64,000 nucleotides of DNA from assembly GCF_900115205.1 (NCBI RefSeq), contig NZ_FOYQ01000001.1, positions 281,736-345,735 of the forward strand, given 5' to 3'. Positions 1-8,792 of the stretch are shown here, piece by piece. Position numbers and translations under genes: made by a program. Origin of the DNA: Robiginitalea myxolifaciens. GTDB taxonomy: Bacteria; Bacteroidota; Bacteroidia; Flavobacteriales; Flavobacteriaceae. Below the pieces are notes generated by a model. That model was not told the origin of the DNA, searched no databases, and saw only the letters and a list, made by a program, of their open reading frames with translations. The first letter of the stretch is position 1. The number at the start of each line of letters is the position of its first letter.

Positions 1-411
1 CGATCCCGGGAAATTGTCTACATCATGATTTCCCAACGTGCTGCCAGAGGCTTAGGCAGTCTTTATGCGCACGCCAATTTAATGACCATGGAAGAAGCCG
101 GTGGGATTCATTCCGAATATACCCCCCGCGGTTGGATGAAAACCGAACCCGAATTACTCCGGTTCGAACAACACCTCTACATGCGGCAGCCCGGGTACGG
201 CACCAGCTACATTACCGGGAAATACCTTTTTGAGCAGACAATGATGGAGGTAGCGCGGCTGATGGAGTCTCAGGATCGTCCTTTTAACCTGCAGGCTTAC
301 ATGGATCAACTCAATAAAATCGGGAATATTCCTATCGCCCTTTCCCAGTGGGAAATGACGGGAATTAGACCTACATTTAGTACCGCTCCGTTTCCGGAAA
401 CTCGTCAATAG
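1..411 (+). CDS. C-terminal part of a DUF885-like protein (5' end outside window)
   Basis: The open frame runs in from the window edge, and the first internal ATG at 25 is not the real start because residues upstream of it continue the frame. About 136 residues are visible. A segment with Q-P-G-Y-G-T-S-Y and then G-K resembles the PG(Q)xxSYxxG signature near the C terminus of DUF885 proteins, which are thought to be metal-dependent hydrolases, and an upstream G-I-H also fits. The family call rests on this short stretch, so it is tentative. An M20 peptidase follows 27 bp downstream on the same strand, which suggests co-transcription and perhaps a shared role in peptide breakdown; that is inference. 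Confidence 0.45.
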   Translation, partial: RSREIVYIMISQRAARGLGSLYAHANLMTMEEAGGIHSEYTPRGWMKTEPELLRFEQHLYMRQPGYGTSYITGKYLFEQTMMEVARLMESQDRPFNLQAYMDQLNKIGNIPIALSQWEMTGIRPTFSTAPFPETRQ

Positions 412-438
412 TCAAAAACTTCAGAAGCCTAATCCGAT

Positions 439-1866
439 ATGAAAAGAATCTTGCGAATCTTGCTATTACTCATAATCGCTGTGATAGCTATTGTCCTGTT
501 TAATACCCTTACGATGAATTCCCAGCAGGTCGAGGCAGAACCGCTGGCCATGCCCGAGATTAGCGATTCGGCATATTACCGACTGGCGGGTGCCCTTACC
601 TATAAGACCATCTCCTTTAATGAAGATACCCCTCCTGATTCTGCGGCGTTCTTTGGGTTACACCGGTTTCTGGCAAAGAGTTTCCCCCGGGTACACCAGG
701 AAATGGAACTCACAAAAATCAGCACCTACAGTTTGCTCTACAAATGGCAAGGGAGCGATACTTCGCTAAAACCTGTTATCCTGATGTCGCACCAGGATGT
801 TGTTCCGGTAGACGAACCTACACTCGCCGATTGGGAAGCCGGTCCCTTTGAAGGAGTCATGACCGATACCCATATCCTCGGTCGTGGGGCCATGGACGAC
901 AAGAGTACCCTGGTCGCCGGTTTGGAAAGTGCAGAAATGCTCCTTGCCGAAGGCTTCCGACCGCAACGAACGATTTACTTTGCCTTTGGGCATGACGAGG
1001 AAATCGGCGGGCACAATGGGGCGAATGAAATTGCAAAATACCTGAAAAACCAAGGCGTTGAGGCATTGGTTACCCTCGATGAAGGTGGAAATTTAGCCGA
1101 CGGTCTGGTCCCTGGAATCGAAGGATCGGTTGCGCTGGTAAACCTGGCCGAGAAAGGATATGTGAGCTATAAACTCAGGGTCGAAACTGCCGGAGGGCAT
1201 AGCTCAATGCCTCCCAGTGAAAATACCGTGGGTATCCTGGCCAAAGCCATCGTAGATCTGGAAGAAAACCAATTGCCATACAAAATGGTTTCCCCCCTAC
1301 CGCAAATGCTTGAGGCCCTGGGCCCGGAATTGCCATTTACCCAACGAATGGCTGTCGCGAATCCCTGGCTCTTCGGTCCCTTTATCCTGGAAACCGTTAA
1401 TGCGCATACCACTACTGCCCCGACGATCATATCGGGCGGGGTCAAGGATAATGTTATTCCAACGGTAGCTGAGGCCACGGTCAACTTCCGCATACTCCCA
1501 GGCGAAAGTATCGAGACCGTTGCCGCGCATATCCGGGAAACAGTACATGACACCATCCAAATTGAACCGCTTGGTTTCAAGACCAATCCTTCCCGGATTT
1601 CTTCCGTGGAATCCAAGGGGTACACCACGCTGCAAACGACCATCCGCGGACTCTTCGGCGATGTCCCTGTGATACCGGGACTGGTGGGCGGAGGTACAGA
1701 TGCCCGCTACTTTTACGATGTCTCCGAAGATGTCTACCGCTTCTATCCCATGCGGATAAACAAGGATAACATCGGAGGATTTCACGGTATTGATGAAAAA
1801 ATTTCCAAGGCAAATTATGCGGAGATTATCGGATTTACCTACCATTTTATTCGCAACATCCAGTAA
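439..1866 (+). CDS. M20 family metallopeptidase (carboxypeptidase S / PM20D1-like)
   Basis: A 475-residue di-zinc exopeptidase or amidase of the M20 family. An N-terminal hydrophobic segment (residues 4-21) predicts a membrane anchor or uncleaved signal, so it probably works in the periplasm. Metal-site motifs are intact: S-H-Q-D near 117-120, G-R-G-A-M-D-D near 148-154 with the bridging Asp, catalytic D-E-E near 186-188, D-E-G-G near 214, and the late F-H-G-I-D-E histidine. The long form with an N-terminal anchor matches yeast carboxypeptidase S and PM20D1 rather than DapE or ArgE. The natural substrate, peptide or N-acyl amino acid, cannot be read from the sequence. modA begins 7 bp after the stop. 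Confidence 0.9.
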   Translation: MKRILRILLLLIIAVIAIVLFNTLTMNSQQVEAEPLAMPEISDSAYYRLAGALTYKTISFNEDTPPDSAAFFGLHRFLAKSFPRVHQEMELTKISTYSLLYKWQGSDTSLKPVILMSHQDVVPVDEPTLADWEAGPFEGVMTDTHILGRGAMDDKSTLVAGLESAEMLLAEGFRPQRTIYFAFGHDEEIGGHNGANEIAKYLKNQGVEALVTLDEGGNLADGLVPGIEGSVALVNLAEKGYVSYKLRVETAGGHSSMPPSENTVGILAKAIVDLEENQLPYKMVSPLPQMLEALGPELPFTQRMAVANPWLFGPFILETVNAHTTTAPTIISGGVKDNVIPTVAEATVNFRILPGESIETVAAHIRETVHDTIQIEPLGFKTNPSRISSVESKGYTTLQTTIRGLFGDVPVIPGLVGGGTDARYFYDVSEDVYRFYPMRINKDNIGGFHGIDEKISKANYAEIIGFTYHFIRNIQ

Positions 1867-1873
1867 ACCTCAG

Positions 1874-2680
1874 GTGCAGTTAACGGGTCCTATCAAGAAA
1901 GGTTCTTACGCCGGCTATATGCTTGTATTGACCACCCTTTTCGCCTTGTTGGGATGCCGGAACGATCAAAATCCGCAACGCATTCGCATTGCCGTAGCAG
2001 CGAATATGCGGGAACCCCTGGAGGAGATTGCGGGTAAATATGCCGCCGCAGGGGGATTGCCGCCCCAATTGATTTCAGGGTCCTCTGGGAAACTGGTGGC
2101 CCAAATCCGGGAAGGCGCACCTTACGACATTCTGGTATCTGCCGACACCACTTATCCCAATACGCTTTATCGGGAGCGATTGATATCGAAACCCCCTAAA
2201 ATCTATGCGCAGGGGCAACTGATCCTTTGGAGTATGAACCCGGAAATACCGGCCGATCTGAAACGCCTCCAGGATCCCGATTTCGGACCCATCGCCATAG
2301 CGAATCCCCGAATGGCACCTTACGGAAGGGCTGCCCTGGAGGTTCTTAAGGGTTTGGATTCCGGACGGGTGAACCAACGGGAATTGGTAACCGGGGAGAA
2401 CATTTCCCAGGTAAACCAATTTATCGCCAGCCAAAGTGTTGTAGCAGGATTTACAGCCTTATCTACGGTACGTTCTCCAAGGTTATCAGAAAAGGGTAGT
2501 CATATCCTGGTGGGACAGGAGCTTTACACGCCAATAGCTCAGTCGGCATGCCTTCTCGAAAATTCAAAAGAAGTACGGGAAGAAGCTGAAAAATTTTTCG
2601 CCTATCTTTTTTCAAAGGATGCTCGCGAAATTCTGGAAGAATATGGCTATGTTGTGCCGGATCAAATGCCTTACCCATGA
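1874..2680 (+). CDS. modA: Molybdate ABC transporter substrate-binding lipoprotein ModA
   Basis: The periplasmic molybdate/tungstate-binding component of a ModABC importer. After a short hydrophobic segment there is a lipobox ending L-L-G-C, then R-I-A-V-A-A-N-M, S-G-S-S-G-K-L and G-A-P-Y-D-I-L-V-S-A-D, typical ModA ligand-binding strands. I place the start at GTG 1874 because it adds two lysines ahead of the hydrophobic core. ATG 1919 is the alternative and starts just before the core without positive charge. A longer open frame back to 1790 overlaps the peptidase gene and reads as unlikely sequence. The 3' end overlaps modB by 4 bp (ATGA), so the two are probably translationally coupled. 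Confidence 0.88.
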   Translation: MQLTGPIKKGSYAGYMLVLTTLFALLGCRNDQNPQRIRIAVAANMREPLEEIAGKYAAAGGLPPQLISGSSGKLVAQIREGAPYDILVSADTTYPNTLYRERLISKPPKIYAQGQLILWSMNPEIPADLKRLQDPDFGPIAIANPRMAPYGRAALEVLKGLDSGRVNQRELVTGENISQVNQFIASQSVVAGFTALSTVRSPRLSEKGSHILVGQELYTPIAQSACLLENSKEVREEAEKFFAYLFSKDAREILEEYGYVVPDQMPYP

Positions 2681-3348
2681 ATTGGGAGCCCTTATTGCTC
2701 ACCTTAAAGCTCGCGCTGACGACCACGTTGGTGCTGCTCCTGGTTTCCCTGCCCCTTGCAGCCTGGCTCTCAAAAAGTCGGAGTCCGCTTAAATCTGTAG
2801 TGGATACCCTGGTAAGTATGCCTCTGGTTTTACCACCGACCGTTATCGGCTTTTACTTTCTGATTGCCTTTAGCCCCTCAAATGCCTTTGGTCAATGGCT
2901 GGACGAACACCTGGGGATTCAACTTGTTTTTTCCTTTCCCGGGTTGGTATTGGCCTCAGTACTTTACAGCCTCCCCTTTATGGTCCACCCTATTCAGGCC
3001 GGATTGAGAAGTCTGCCTCCTTCCCTTGCTGAAGCCTCCTATATCCTGGGTAAAGACCGGCTGACCACGTTTTTCCGGGTATTACTCCCCAATATCAGAC
3101 CTGCACTATTCACGGGCCTGGTATTATCATTCGCGCACACTGTAGGGGAATTCGGGGTCGTTTTGATGATCGGGGGCAGTATTCCGGGGGTGAGCCGGGT
3201 CGCTTCCATTGCCATTTACGAGGAAGTGGAAACAATGAACTATGCCGCTGCGCACACGTATTCCCTGATCCTTTTCGGGCTTTCCTTTGCCATATTGCTT
3301 AGTGTAAACCTGATCAATGGTGGAATCCTTAAAAGGTATTGGAGATGA
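2677..3348 (+). CDS. modB: Molybdate ABC transporter permease ModB
   Basis: A 223-residue inner-membrane permease with about five or six hydrophobic helices. The cytoplasmic coupling loop E-A-S-Y-I-L-G followed by F-F-R-V-L-L-P is the EAA motif of binding-protein-dependent permeases, and G-E-F-G-V-V-L-M-I-G-G is characteristic of ModB/CysT-type subunits. It overlaps modA upstream and modC downstream by 4 bp each (ATGA), a compact operon with translational coupling. Length and gene order match standard ModB. No Mo-responsive regulator (ModE) gene is adjacent. Confidence 0.93.
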   Translation: MNWEPLLLTLKLALTTTLVLLLVSLPLAAWLSKSRSPLKSVVDTLVSMPLVLPPTVIGFYFLIAFSPSNAFGQWLDEHLGIQLVFSFPGLVLASVLYSLPFMVHPIQAGLRSLPPSLAEASYILGKDRLTTFFRVLLPNIRPALFTGLVLSFAHTVGEFGVVLMIGGSIPGVSRVASIAIYEEVETMNYAAAHTYSLILFGLSFAILLSVNLINGGILKRYWR

Positions 3349-4220
3349 TGCACGTTCAACTGAACAAATCCCTCCATGGACCTGAGGGCGATTTTGAGCT
3401 CGCCGTGGACTTGCAGTTGGAATCCGGAACCTTCCTCGGGATACACGGGGCTTCAGGGGCCGGAAAAACTTCGCTGCTTCGAATGATTGCCGGGCTAATG
3501 CCTCCTGATTCCGGCAGGTTGGAAATCAATGGAGTCCCTTGGCTGGAAACTTCAGGGAAAGCAATGCCGCCTCAAAAAAGGAATGTCGGCTTCCTATTCC
3601 AGGATTACGCCTTATTCCCGCATTTAACCGTATTGGGCAATCTGGAATTCGCTGCCAATTCACCCTCAGACAAGGATCGCATCCCTGAATTACTGAGAAC
3701 CATGGAGTTGGAAAAATTACAACACAGTATGCCCGGCGTCCTTTCCGGAGGACAGCAACAGCGGGTGGCCCTGGCAAGGGCCCTGGTCCGGCAACCCCGG
3801 ATACTCCTCCTGGATGAACCGCTATCCGCCCTGGATGCCCCAATCCGGAGGCGACTGCAGGACTATCTGGGTAAAATTCACCGGGAATATAGGACCACGA
3901 CCATAATGGTAAGCCATGATCCCTCCGAATTACATCGTCTGGCGGATCGCGTGGTCGAACTCAGGGCTGGCAAAATAGTCGAGGATCGGGCACTGGATCA
4001 GGGCTCCGGAGAAATCCCCCTACCCAAAGCCGCACTGAAGGCAAGCGGACGTATCCTGGAAATCGAATTAGAGGGCAAGGAGGTGCTGCTGCGAATCGAT
4101 ACCGGAGCGCAGACCATTAGGATCAGCCTACCGGCAACTGAGGCCAAATCCCTGAAACCAGGACAAAACATTACCTTCCAGGCTTCCATTGACACCATTA
4201 AAATCCTGAATAATCCCTGA
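3345..4220 (+). CDS. modC: Molybdate ABC transporter ATP-binding protein ModC
   Basis: The 291-residue ATPase of the molybdate importer. Walker A G-A-S-G-A-G-K-T lies near residues 35-42, the Q-loop region F-Q-D-Y-A-L-F-P near 86, signature L-S-G-G-Q-Q-Q near 130, Walker B L-L-L-D-E-P-L-S-A-L-D near 152 and the switch His in V-S-H-D. The last ~65 residues resemble a single Mop/TOBE domain that binds molybdate and may give feedback control. I chose ATG 3345 because it overlaps the modB stop as ATGA; a TTG at 3339 would add two residues. It completes modABC, which supplies molybdenum for molybdopterin enzymes. Confidence 0.92.
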   Translation: MMHVQLNKSLHGPEGDFELAVDLQLESGTFLGIHGASGAGKTSLLRMIAGLMPPDSGRLEINGVPWLETSGKAMPPQKRNVGFLFQDYALFPHLTVLGNLEFAANSPSDKDRIPELLRTMELEKLQHSMPGVLSGGQQQRVALARALVRQPRILLLDEPLSALDAPIRRRLQDYLGKIHREYRTTTIMVSHDPSELHRLADRVVELRAGKIVEDRALDQGSGEIPLPKAALKASGRILEIELEGKEVLLRIDTGAQTIRISLPATEAKSLKPGQNITFQASIDTIKILNNP

Positions 4221-4224
4221 ATTT

Positions 4225-4719
4225 ATGCCCAATGATCCACTAACCCCAGAGATCAGAACACTTCCGCAAACCCTATTGGTCGGACATTACCTGGAAATGA
4301 ACGTGTTGTCCGATAGAACCCGTGAACTTTGGATGGGTTTTGGCCCGCAGATCAAGCAAATAGCTCATCGAGCCAACCCAAACCGGTATTCCCTGGAAGT
4401 CTATCCGGATCCGGACTATTTCAATGATTTTGACCCGAATAAAAAATTTCAGAAATGGGCGGCTGTAGCCGTTACCCGTGCCGAAGATCTGCCGGTTGGA
4501 ATCGAAGTGCTGGACCTGACAGAAGGGCAGTATGCGGTTTTCACGTACAGGCAAAGGATGGCCCCTCCACAGGAATTTTACCGACGTATTTATATGGAGT
4601 GGCTGCCCCAATCAGGCCTTAAACTGGCACATCGGCCGCACATAGCCATTATGGGCCCGGAGTACGACCCTACGGATCCGGATTCCGACGAAACGCTTTG
4701 GATTCCAGTCCAGGCGTGA
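4225..4719 (+). CDS. GyrI-like / AraC effector-binding domain protein
   Basis: A 164-residue protein without a DNA-binding domain that matches the GyrI-like small-molecule-binding fold. Recognisable elements are an N-terminal strand with the pattern L-V-G-H, a central strand ending W-A-A-V-A-V, the G-Q-Y-A-V-F-T-Y strand and a C-terminal R-P-H-I-A-I-M-G-P-E-Y-D-P segment. Such stand-alone proteins bind hydrophobic ligands or cations in other bacteria; the ligand here is unknown. It starts 4 bp after modC and may be read through from that operon, but a link with molybdate is not shown. About 50 bp separate it from the next gene, which seems to have its own promoter. Confidence 0.7.
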   Translation: MPNDPLTPEIRTLPQTLLVGHYLEMNVLSDRTRELWMGFGPQIKQIAHRANPNRYSLEVYPDPDYFNDFDPNKKFQKWAAVAVTRAEDLPVGIEVLDLTEGQYAVFTYRQRMAPPQEFYRRIYMEWLPQSGLKLAHRPHIAIMGPEYDPTDPDSDETLWIPVQA

Positions 4720-4734
4720 GGGGCACGCTTTTTG

Positions 4735-4765
4735 TTGTTGGTATAGGGGATTTATCCTATTTTTA
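4735..4765 (+). promoter_or_regulatory. Candidate promoter for the (p)ppGpp synthetase gene
   Basis: TTG at 4735-4737 is followed after 20 bp by TATTTTTA (4758-4765), close to the Bacteroidota pattern TTG-N17-23-TAnnTTTG with one mismatch at the last base. Transcription would begin only a few bases before the ATG at 4774. Moderate to weak evidence. Confidence 0.38.
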
Positions 4766-4773
4766 AATCACTT

Positions 4774-6981
4774 ATGCCTGCTCAAACCCTCATAGAACGC
4801 GAGAATAAGGAGATTGCCAAGCAATACAAGGAACTACTGCGTATCAGTTACCAGACCCTTACCCCTGAGGACAAGAAACTGATTCGGCAGGCCTTTGATG
4901 TGGCGGTAGATGCTCATAAGGACCAGCGGAGAAAATCTGGGGAGGCCTATATTTTCCATCCTATAGCTGTCGCCAAGATCGTGGCTTCAGAAATTGGCCT
5001 GGACGCCGTATCCATTGCCGCCGCCCTCCTGCACGATGTCGTCGAAGACACGCCGTATACGCTCGATGATATCGAGCAGATGTTCGGGGAAACGGTTGCC
5101 CGTATAGTAGATGGGCTTACCAAGATCGCCCACCTGAAAAAGGACACCAATATCTCGCAACAAGCGGAGAATTTCCGCAAGATGTTGCTCACCCTTAATG
5201 ATGATGTTCGGGTAATCATCATTAAGATTGCCGATCGGTATCACAACCTGCTTACCATGGATTCCATGCCAGAGCACAAGCAGGTCAAAATAGCCTCGGA
5301 AACCCTCTACATCTATGCCCCCCTGGCCCACCGAATCGGGCTGTACAACATTAAGACCGAACTCGAGGATTTAAGCCTGAAGTACACCGAACCTGAAGTA
5401 TATCGGGATATCCTGGGCAAGATCGAAGACAGTAAGGAAGATCAGGAGCGCTACATTGCCGACTTTAGCTCCGTAATTCAGGAATCCCTGGACAAGGAAA
5501 AGCTGAATTATGTAATTAAAGGCCGATCCAAATCTATCTTTTCCATCCGCAGGAAAATGCAGGCTCAGAATGTGAGCTTTGACGAGATCTACGACAAGTT
5601 TGCCATCCGGATCATCTACAAATCAGATCGGAAAAACGAGAAGTTCCTGGCGTGGAAAATCTATTCCATAGTTACGGACCACTTTACACCAAATCCCGTA
5701 CGGCTCCGGGATTGGATCTCCTCCCCGAAGAGTACCGGATATGAGGCGCTTCACATTACTGTTATGGGGCCCAAAGGCCGGTGGGTCGAGGTACAGATTC
5801 GGTCCGATCGCATGCATGAAATTGCCGAAAAAGGCTATGCGGCCCACTTTAAGTACAAGCATGGCGAGCAGAAGGAACAAGGCATTGAAATCTGGTTGAA
5901 CCGCCTGCAGGATGCCCTGGAAAATCCCAATGGGAATGCCGTGGATTTTGTGGAGGAATTTAAACTCAACCTCTATTCCAAGGAGATCTTTGTATTTACT
6001 CCCGACGGGGATTTGAAATCCCTGCCTAAAGGAGCTACCCCATTGGATTTTGCATTCCATATCCACACCGAGGTGGGTATGCATACCCGCGGGGCCAAGG
6101 TCAATGGGAAATTAGTCCCCTTGAATACTGAACTGCGCAGTGGGGACCAGGTAGAAATAATTACTTCAGATTCTGCGAAACCCAATCAAAACTGGTTGGA
6201 TTATGCGGCTACAGGCAGGGCGCGATCCAAGATTCGCTCTTCGCTGCGTGAGGAGAAGAAAGAAGTGGCCATGGATGGGAAAGAGGTCCTGAGAAGGAAA
6301 CTGAAATCCCTGAAGGTAAACCTGAACGAAGATGCGATCAACAAGGCTGTAGCCTACTTTAAGCTGCAAACCAGCCTGGATTTATTCTATCGGGTTGGCA
6401 ATGGCACTATTGACAACCAGCAAATCCGGGATTTTGCTTCCTCCTACAACAATGCCTTTATCAGTTTCTTCAAGAACAAGATTCGCCGGTCGCCTGCACC
6501 CGAAAATATCGACAGGGAGGAGATCACCTCCAAGTTCGATATGCTCGTTTTTGGCAAGGAGGAAGAACGCTTAAGCTATAAGCTGTCCAAATGCTGCAAC
6601 CCGATTCCCGGGGATGAAGTGTTTGGTTTTGTAAGTGTGAACGAAGGCATCAAGGTGCACAAGAAGAATTGTCCCAACGCTATTTCGCTGCAATCGAATT
6701 ACGCCTATCGGATTATCCCTGCCAAATGGATCGATTCTACCCAGGAGGAATTCACCGCGGAAATCAAAATGAGCGGAATCGATAATATTGGACTGATCAA
6801 TGACATTACCGATCTGATCTCAGATGAGATGCACGTAAACATGCGACGTATCAATTTCAATACAGAAGGCGGGACGTTTAACGGGGAGATTACAGTAGTG
6901 GTCAAAAACAACTCCACCCTGAAAAAACTCATGAACAACCTGAGGAAGATCAGCGGGATCGATAAGGTGGCCCGTAAATAA
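4774..6981 (+). CDS. Bifunctional (p)ppGpp synthetase/hydrolase (RelA/SpoT family)
   Basis: A full-length 735-residue RSH enzyme that makes and degrades the stringent-response alarmone. Domains in order: HD hydrolase with H-D at 87-88 in L-L-H-D-V-V-E-D; synthetase with G-R-S-K-S-I-F-S-I-R-R-K-M near 248 and G-Y-E-A-L-H near 324; TGS domain from I-F-V-F-T-P-D-G near 405; a Cys-rich conserved region (S-K-C-C-N-P-I-P-G-D near 610) and a C-terminal ACT/RRM domain. Both catalytic halves look intact, so I expect both activities. It sits ahead of fur and purA, an arrangement common in Flavobacteriia. Whether it should be named spoT, relA or rel cannot be decided from sequence alone. Confidence 0.93.
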   Translation: MPAQTLIERENKEIAKQYKELLRISYQTLTPEDKKLIRQAFDVAVDAHKDQRRKSGEAYIFHPIAVAKIVASEIGLDAVSIAAALLHDVVEDTPYTLDDIEQMFGETVARIVDGLTKIAHLKKDTNISQQAENFRKMLLTLNDDVRVIIIKIADRYHNLLTMDSMPEHKQVKIASETLYIYAPLAHRIGLYNIKTELEDLSLKYTEPEVYRDILGKIEDSKEDQERYIADFSSVIQESLDKEKLNYVIKGRSKSIFSIRRKMQAQNVSFDEIYDKFAIRIIYKSDRKNEKFLAWKIYSIVTDHFTPNPVRLRDWISSPKSTGYEALHITVMGPKGRWVEVQIRSDRMHEIAEKGYAAHFKYKHGEQKEQGIEIWLNRLQDALENPNGNAVDFVEEFKLNLYSKEIFVFTPDGDLKSLPKGATPLDFAFHIHTEVGMHTRGAKVNGKLVPLNTELRSGDQVEIITSDSAKPNQNWLDYAATGRARSKIRSSLREEKKEVAMDGKEVLRRKLKSLKVNLNEDAINKAVAYFKLQTSLDLFYRVGNGTIDNQQIRDFASSYNNAFISFFKNKIRRSPAPENIDREEITSKFDMLVFGKEEERLSYKLSKCCNPIPGDEVFGFVSVNEGIKVHKKNCPNAISLQSNYAYRIIPAKWIDSTQEEFTAEIKMSGIDNIGLINDITDLISDEMHVNMRRINFNTEGGTFNGEITVVVKNNSTLKKLMNNLRKISGIDKVARK

Positions 6982-7046
6982 TATTTCCGTACCCGAATTC
7001 CTAAATAATAACCGTATTTTTACCCCCGGAACTTCTGCCAATTATT

Positions 7047-7499
7047 ATGGGTAATAAAGACCAGGAAATCGTCAAAAATGTCTTTACCTCTTACCTCGAA
7101 GAGAAAGGACACCGTAAAACGCCGGAACGCTACGCCATTCTTCGTGAGATCTACGAAAGCGACGACCATTTCGACATTGAGTCGTTGTATATCAAAATGA
7201 AGAATAAAAATTACCGGGTGAGCCGGGCAACGCTTTACAACACAATCGAACTCCTGCTGGAATGTAAATTGGTGCGCCGTCACCAATTCGGAACAAACCA
7301 GGCACAGTATGAGAAATCCTATTTCGACAGGCAGCACGATCACGTTATTCTGACGGATACCGGCGAGGTGGTCGAATTCTGCGACCCGCGTATTCAGTCT
7401 ATCAAGAAGACCATCGAAGAAGTTTTCGATATAAAAATTAACAATCATTCCCTCTATTTCTACGGTACTCGAAACCAGAATGAGGAAACCGCAAATTAA
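7047..7499 (+). CDS. Fur family transcriptional regulator
   Basis: A 150-residue metal- or peroxide-responsive repressor. The N-terminal winged helix contains G-H-R-K-T-P-E-R and S-R-A-T-L-Y-N-T, the usual recognition helix region, and the dimerisation domain carries H-D-H and downstream acidic residues typical of Fur metal sites. The paired CxxC motifs of many Fur proteins are absent; only isolated Cys residues (L-E-C, F-C-D) are present, so a structural zinc of the CxxC kind is not expected. Whether it senses iron, zinc or peroxide is not decidable here. purA follows after 12 bp. Confidence 0.88.
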   Translation: MGNKDQEIVKNVFTSYLEEKGHRKTPERYAILREIYESDDHFDIESLYIKMKNKNYRVSRATLYNTIELLLECKLVRRHQFGTNQAQYEKSYFDRQHDHVILTDTGEVVEFCDPRIQSIKKTIEEVFDIKINNHSLYFYGTRNQNEETAN

Positions 7500-7511
7500 T
7501 CCGAGCTATTT

Positions 7512-8783
7512 ATGAGCGTAGATCTCTTACTCGGCCTCCAGTGGGGGGACGAGGGCAAAGGAAAAATCGTCGATGTTTTAACCAAAGGCTATGATATCAT
7601 CGCCCGCTTCCAGGGGGGACCCAATGCCGGGCATACCCTGGAGTTCGATGGGATCAAGCACGTCTTACATACCATTCCCTCTGGAATCTTTCACCCCAAT
7701 GCTGTCAATGTTGTCGGTAACGGGGTGGTTATCGATCCGGTAATCTTCCGGAAGGAGATGGAGAAGCTCGGAGACTTTCCAATTGATCCGTATAAAAATT
7801 TGCTCATTTCGCGCAAAGCGCACCTGATCTTACCGACCCACCGCTTGCTGGATGCGGCCTCAGAAGCCGCCAAGGGGAAGGCCAAAATCGGCAGCACCCT
7901 CAAGGGAATCGGCCCCACCTATATGGACAAGACCGGGCGTAACGGGCTTCGAGTCGGCGACCTGGAATTGCCCGATTGGAAAGAACGCTATCGCGCCCTG
8001 GCCGACAAGCACGAGAAAATGATCGCGTTCTATGATGTCGATATCCAATACGACCTCAAAGAATTAGAAGCCGAATTTCTAACAGCTGTTGAAGATTTGC
8101 GCAAGATTACGTTCATCGATAGCGAACAATACCTCTTTGACGCCCTGGATTCCGGAAAGAAAATCCTGGCCGAAGGGGCCCAGGGATCCCTGCTGGACAT
8201 CGATTTCGGGACGTATCCCTATGTTACCTCCTCCAATACCACGGCTGCCGGAGCCTGTACCGGATTGGGCATAGCCCCTGGGACCGTTGGAGATGTATTC
8301 GGAATTTTCAAAGCCTATACCACCCGGGTGGGCAGTGGCCCCTTCCCTACCGAACTTTTTGACCAGGATGGGGAGACCATGGGTCGGGTTGGCAACGAAT
8401 TCGGAGCTACCACCGGCCGTCCGCGGCGTTGTGGCTGGCTCGACCTGGTTGCGCTGAAATATGCCGTACGGGTCAACGGAGTTACCCGACTAATGATGAT
8501 GAAAGCCGATGTATTAAGTGGTTTTGACACCATAAAGGTCTGTACGGGTTACCACTACAAGGGAAAGCAAATTCAACACCTGCCCTACACGCTTGAGGCA
8601 GAGCACCTGACCCCGATCTACAAGGAGATGCCGGGTTGGAAGGAGGATCTGACCAAGATGAGCAAGGCGGAGGAACTCCCCGCTAACCTCCTCGCATACA
8701 TCACCTATCTCGAGGAGCAGCTCGATACCCCTATTGGTATTGTAAGTGTTGGACCAGACCGGACCCAGACGATTCACCGATAA
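7512..8783 (+). CDS. purA: Adenylosuccinate synthetase
   Basis: Converts IMP, aspartate and GTP to adenylosuccinate, the first committed step to AMP. The 423-residue length is normal. The GTP-binding W-G-D-E-G-K-G-K motif spans residues 11-18 with catalytic Asp13, and G-P-N-A-G-H-T places catalytic His41 where expected. The I-G-S-T-L-K-G-I-G-P-T loop, the T-T-G-R-P-R-R-C-G-W-L-D segment and the terminal S-V-G-P-D-R family motif are present. It lies 12 bp after the Fur-family gene and 9 bp before the OstA-like gene, probably as one transcript. No irregularity seen. Confidence 0.97.
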   Translation: MSVDLLLGLQWGDEGKGKIVDVLTKGYDIIARFQGGPNAGHTLEFDGIKHVLHTIPSGIFHPNAVNVVGNGVVIDPVIFRKEMEKLGDFPIDPYKNLLISRKAHLILPTHRLLDAASEAAKGKAKIGSTLKGIGPTYMDKTGRNGLRVGDLELPDWKERYRALADKHEKMIAFYDVDIQYDLKELEAEFLTAVEDLRKITFIDSEQYLFDALDSGKKILAEGAQGSLLDIDFGTYPYVTSSNTTAAGACTGLGIAPGTVGDVFGIFKAYTTRVGSGPFPTELFDQDGETMGRVGNEFGATTGRPRRCGWLDLVALKYAVRVNGVTRLMMMKADVLSGFDTIKVCTGYHYKGKQIQHLPYTLEAEHLTPIYKEMPGWKEDLTKMSKAEELPANLLAYITYLEEQLDTPIGIVSVGPDRTQTIHR

Positions 8784-8792
8784 ATCATCCCT

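Noticed and set aside
1790..1873. Long open frame that would extend ModA upstream into the M20 peptidase gene
   Set aside because: The extension overlaps a real gene by 77 bp and shows no signal-peptide logic; a GTG at 1874 or ATG at 1919 fits better.
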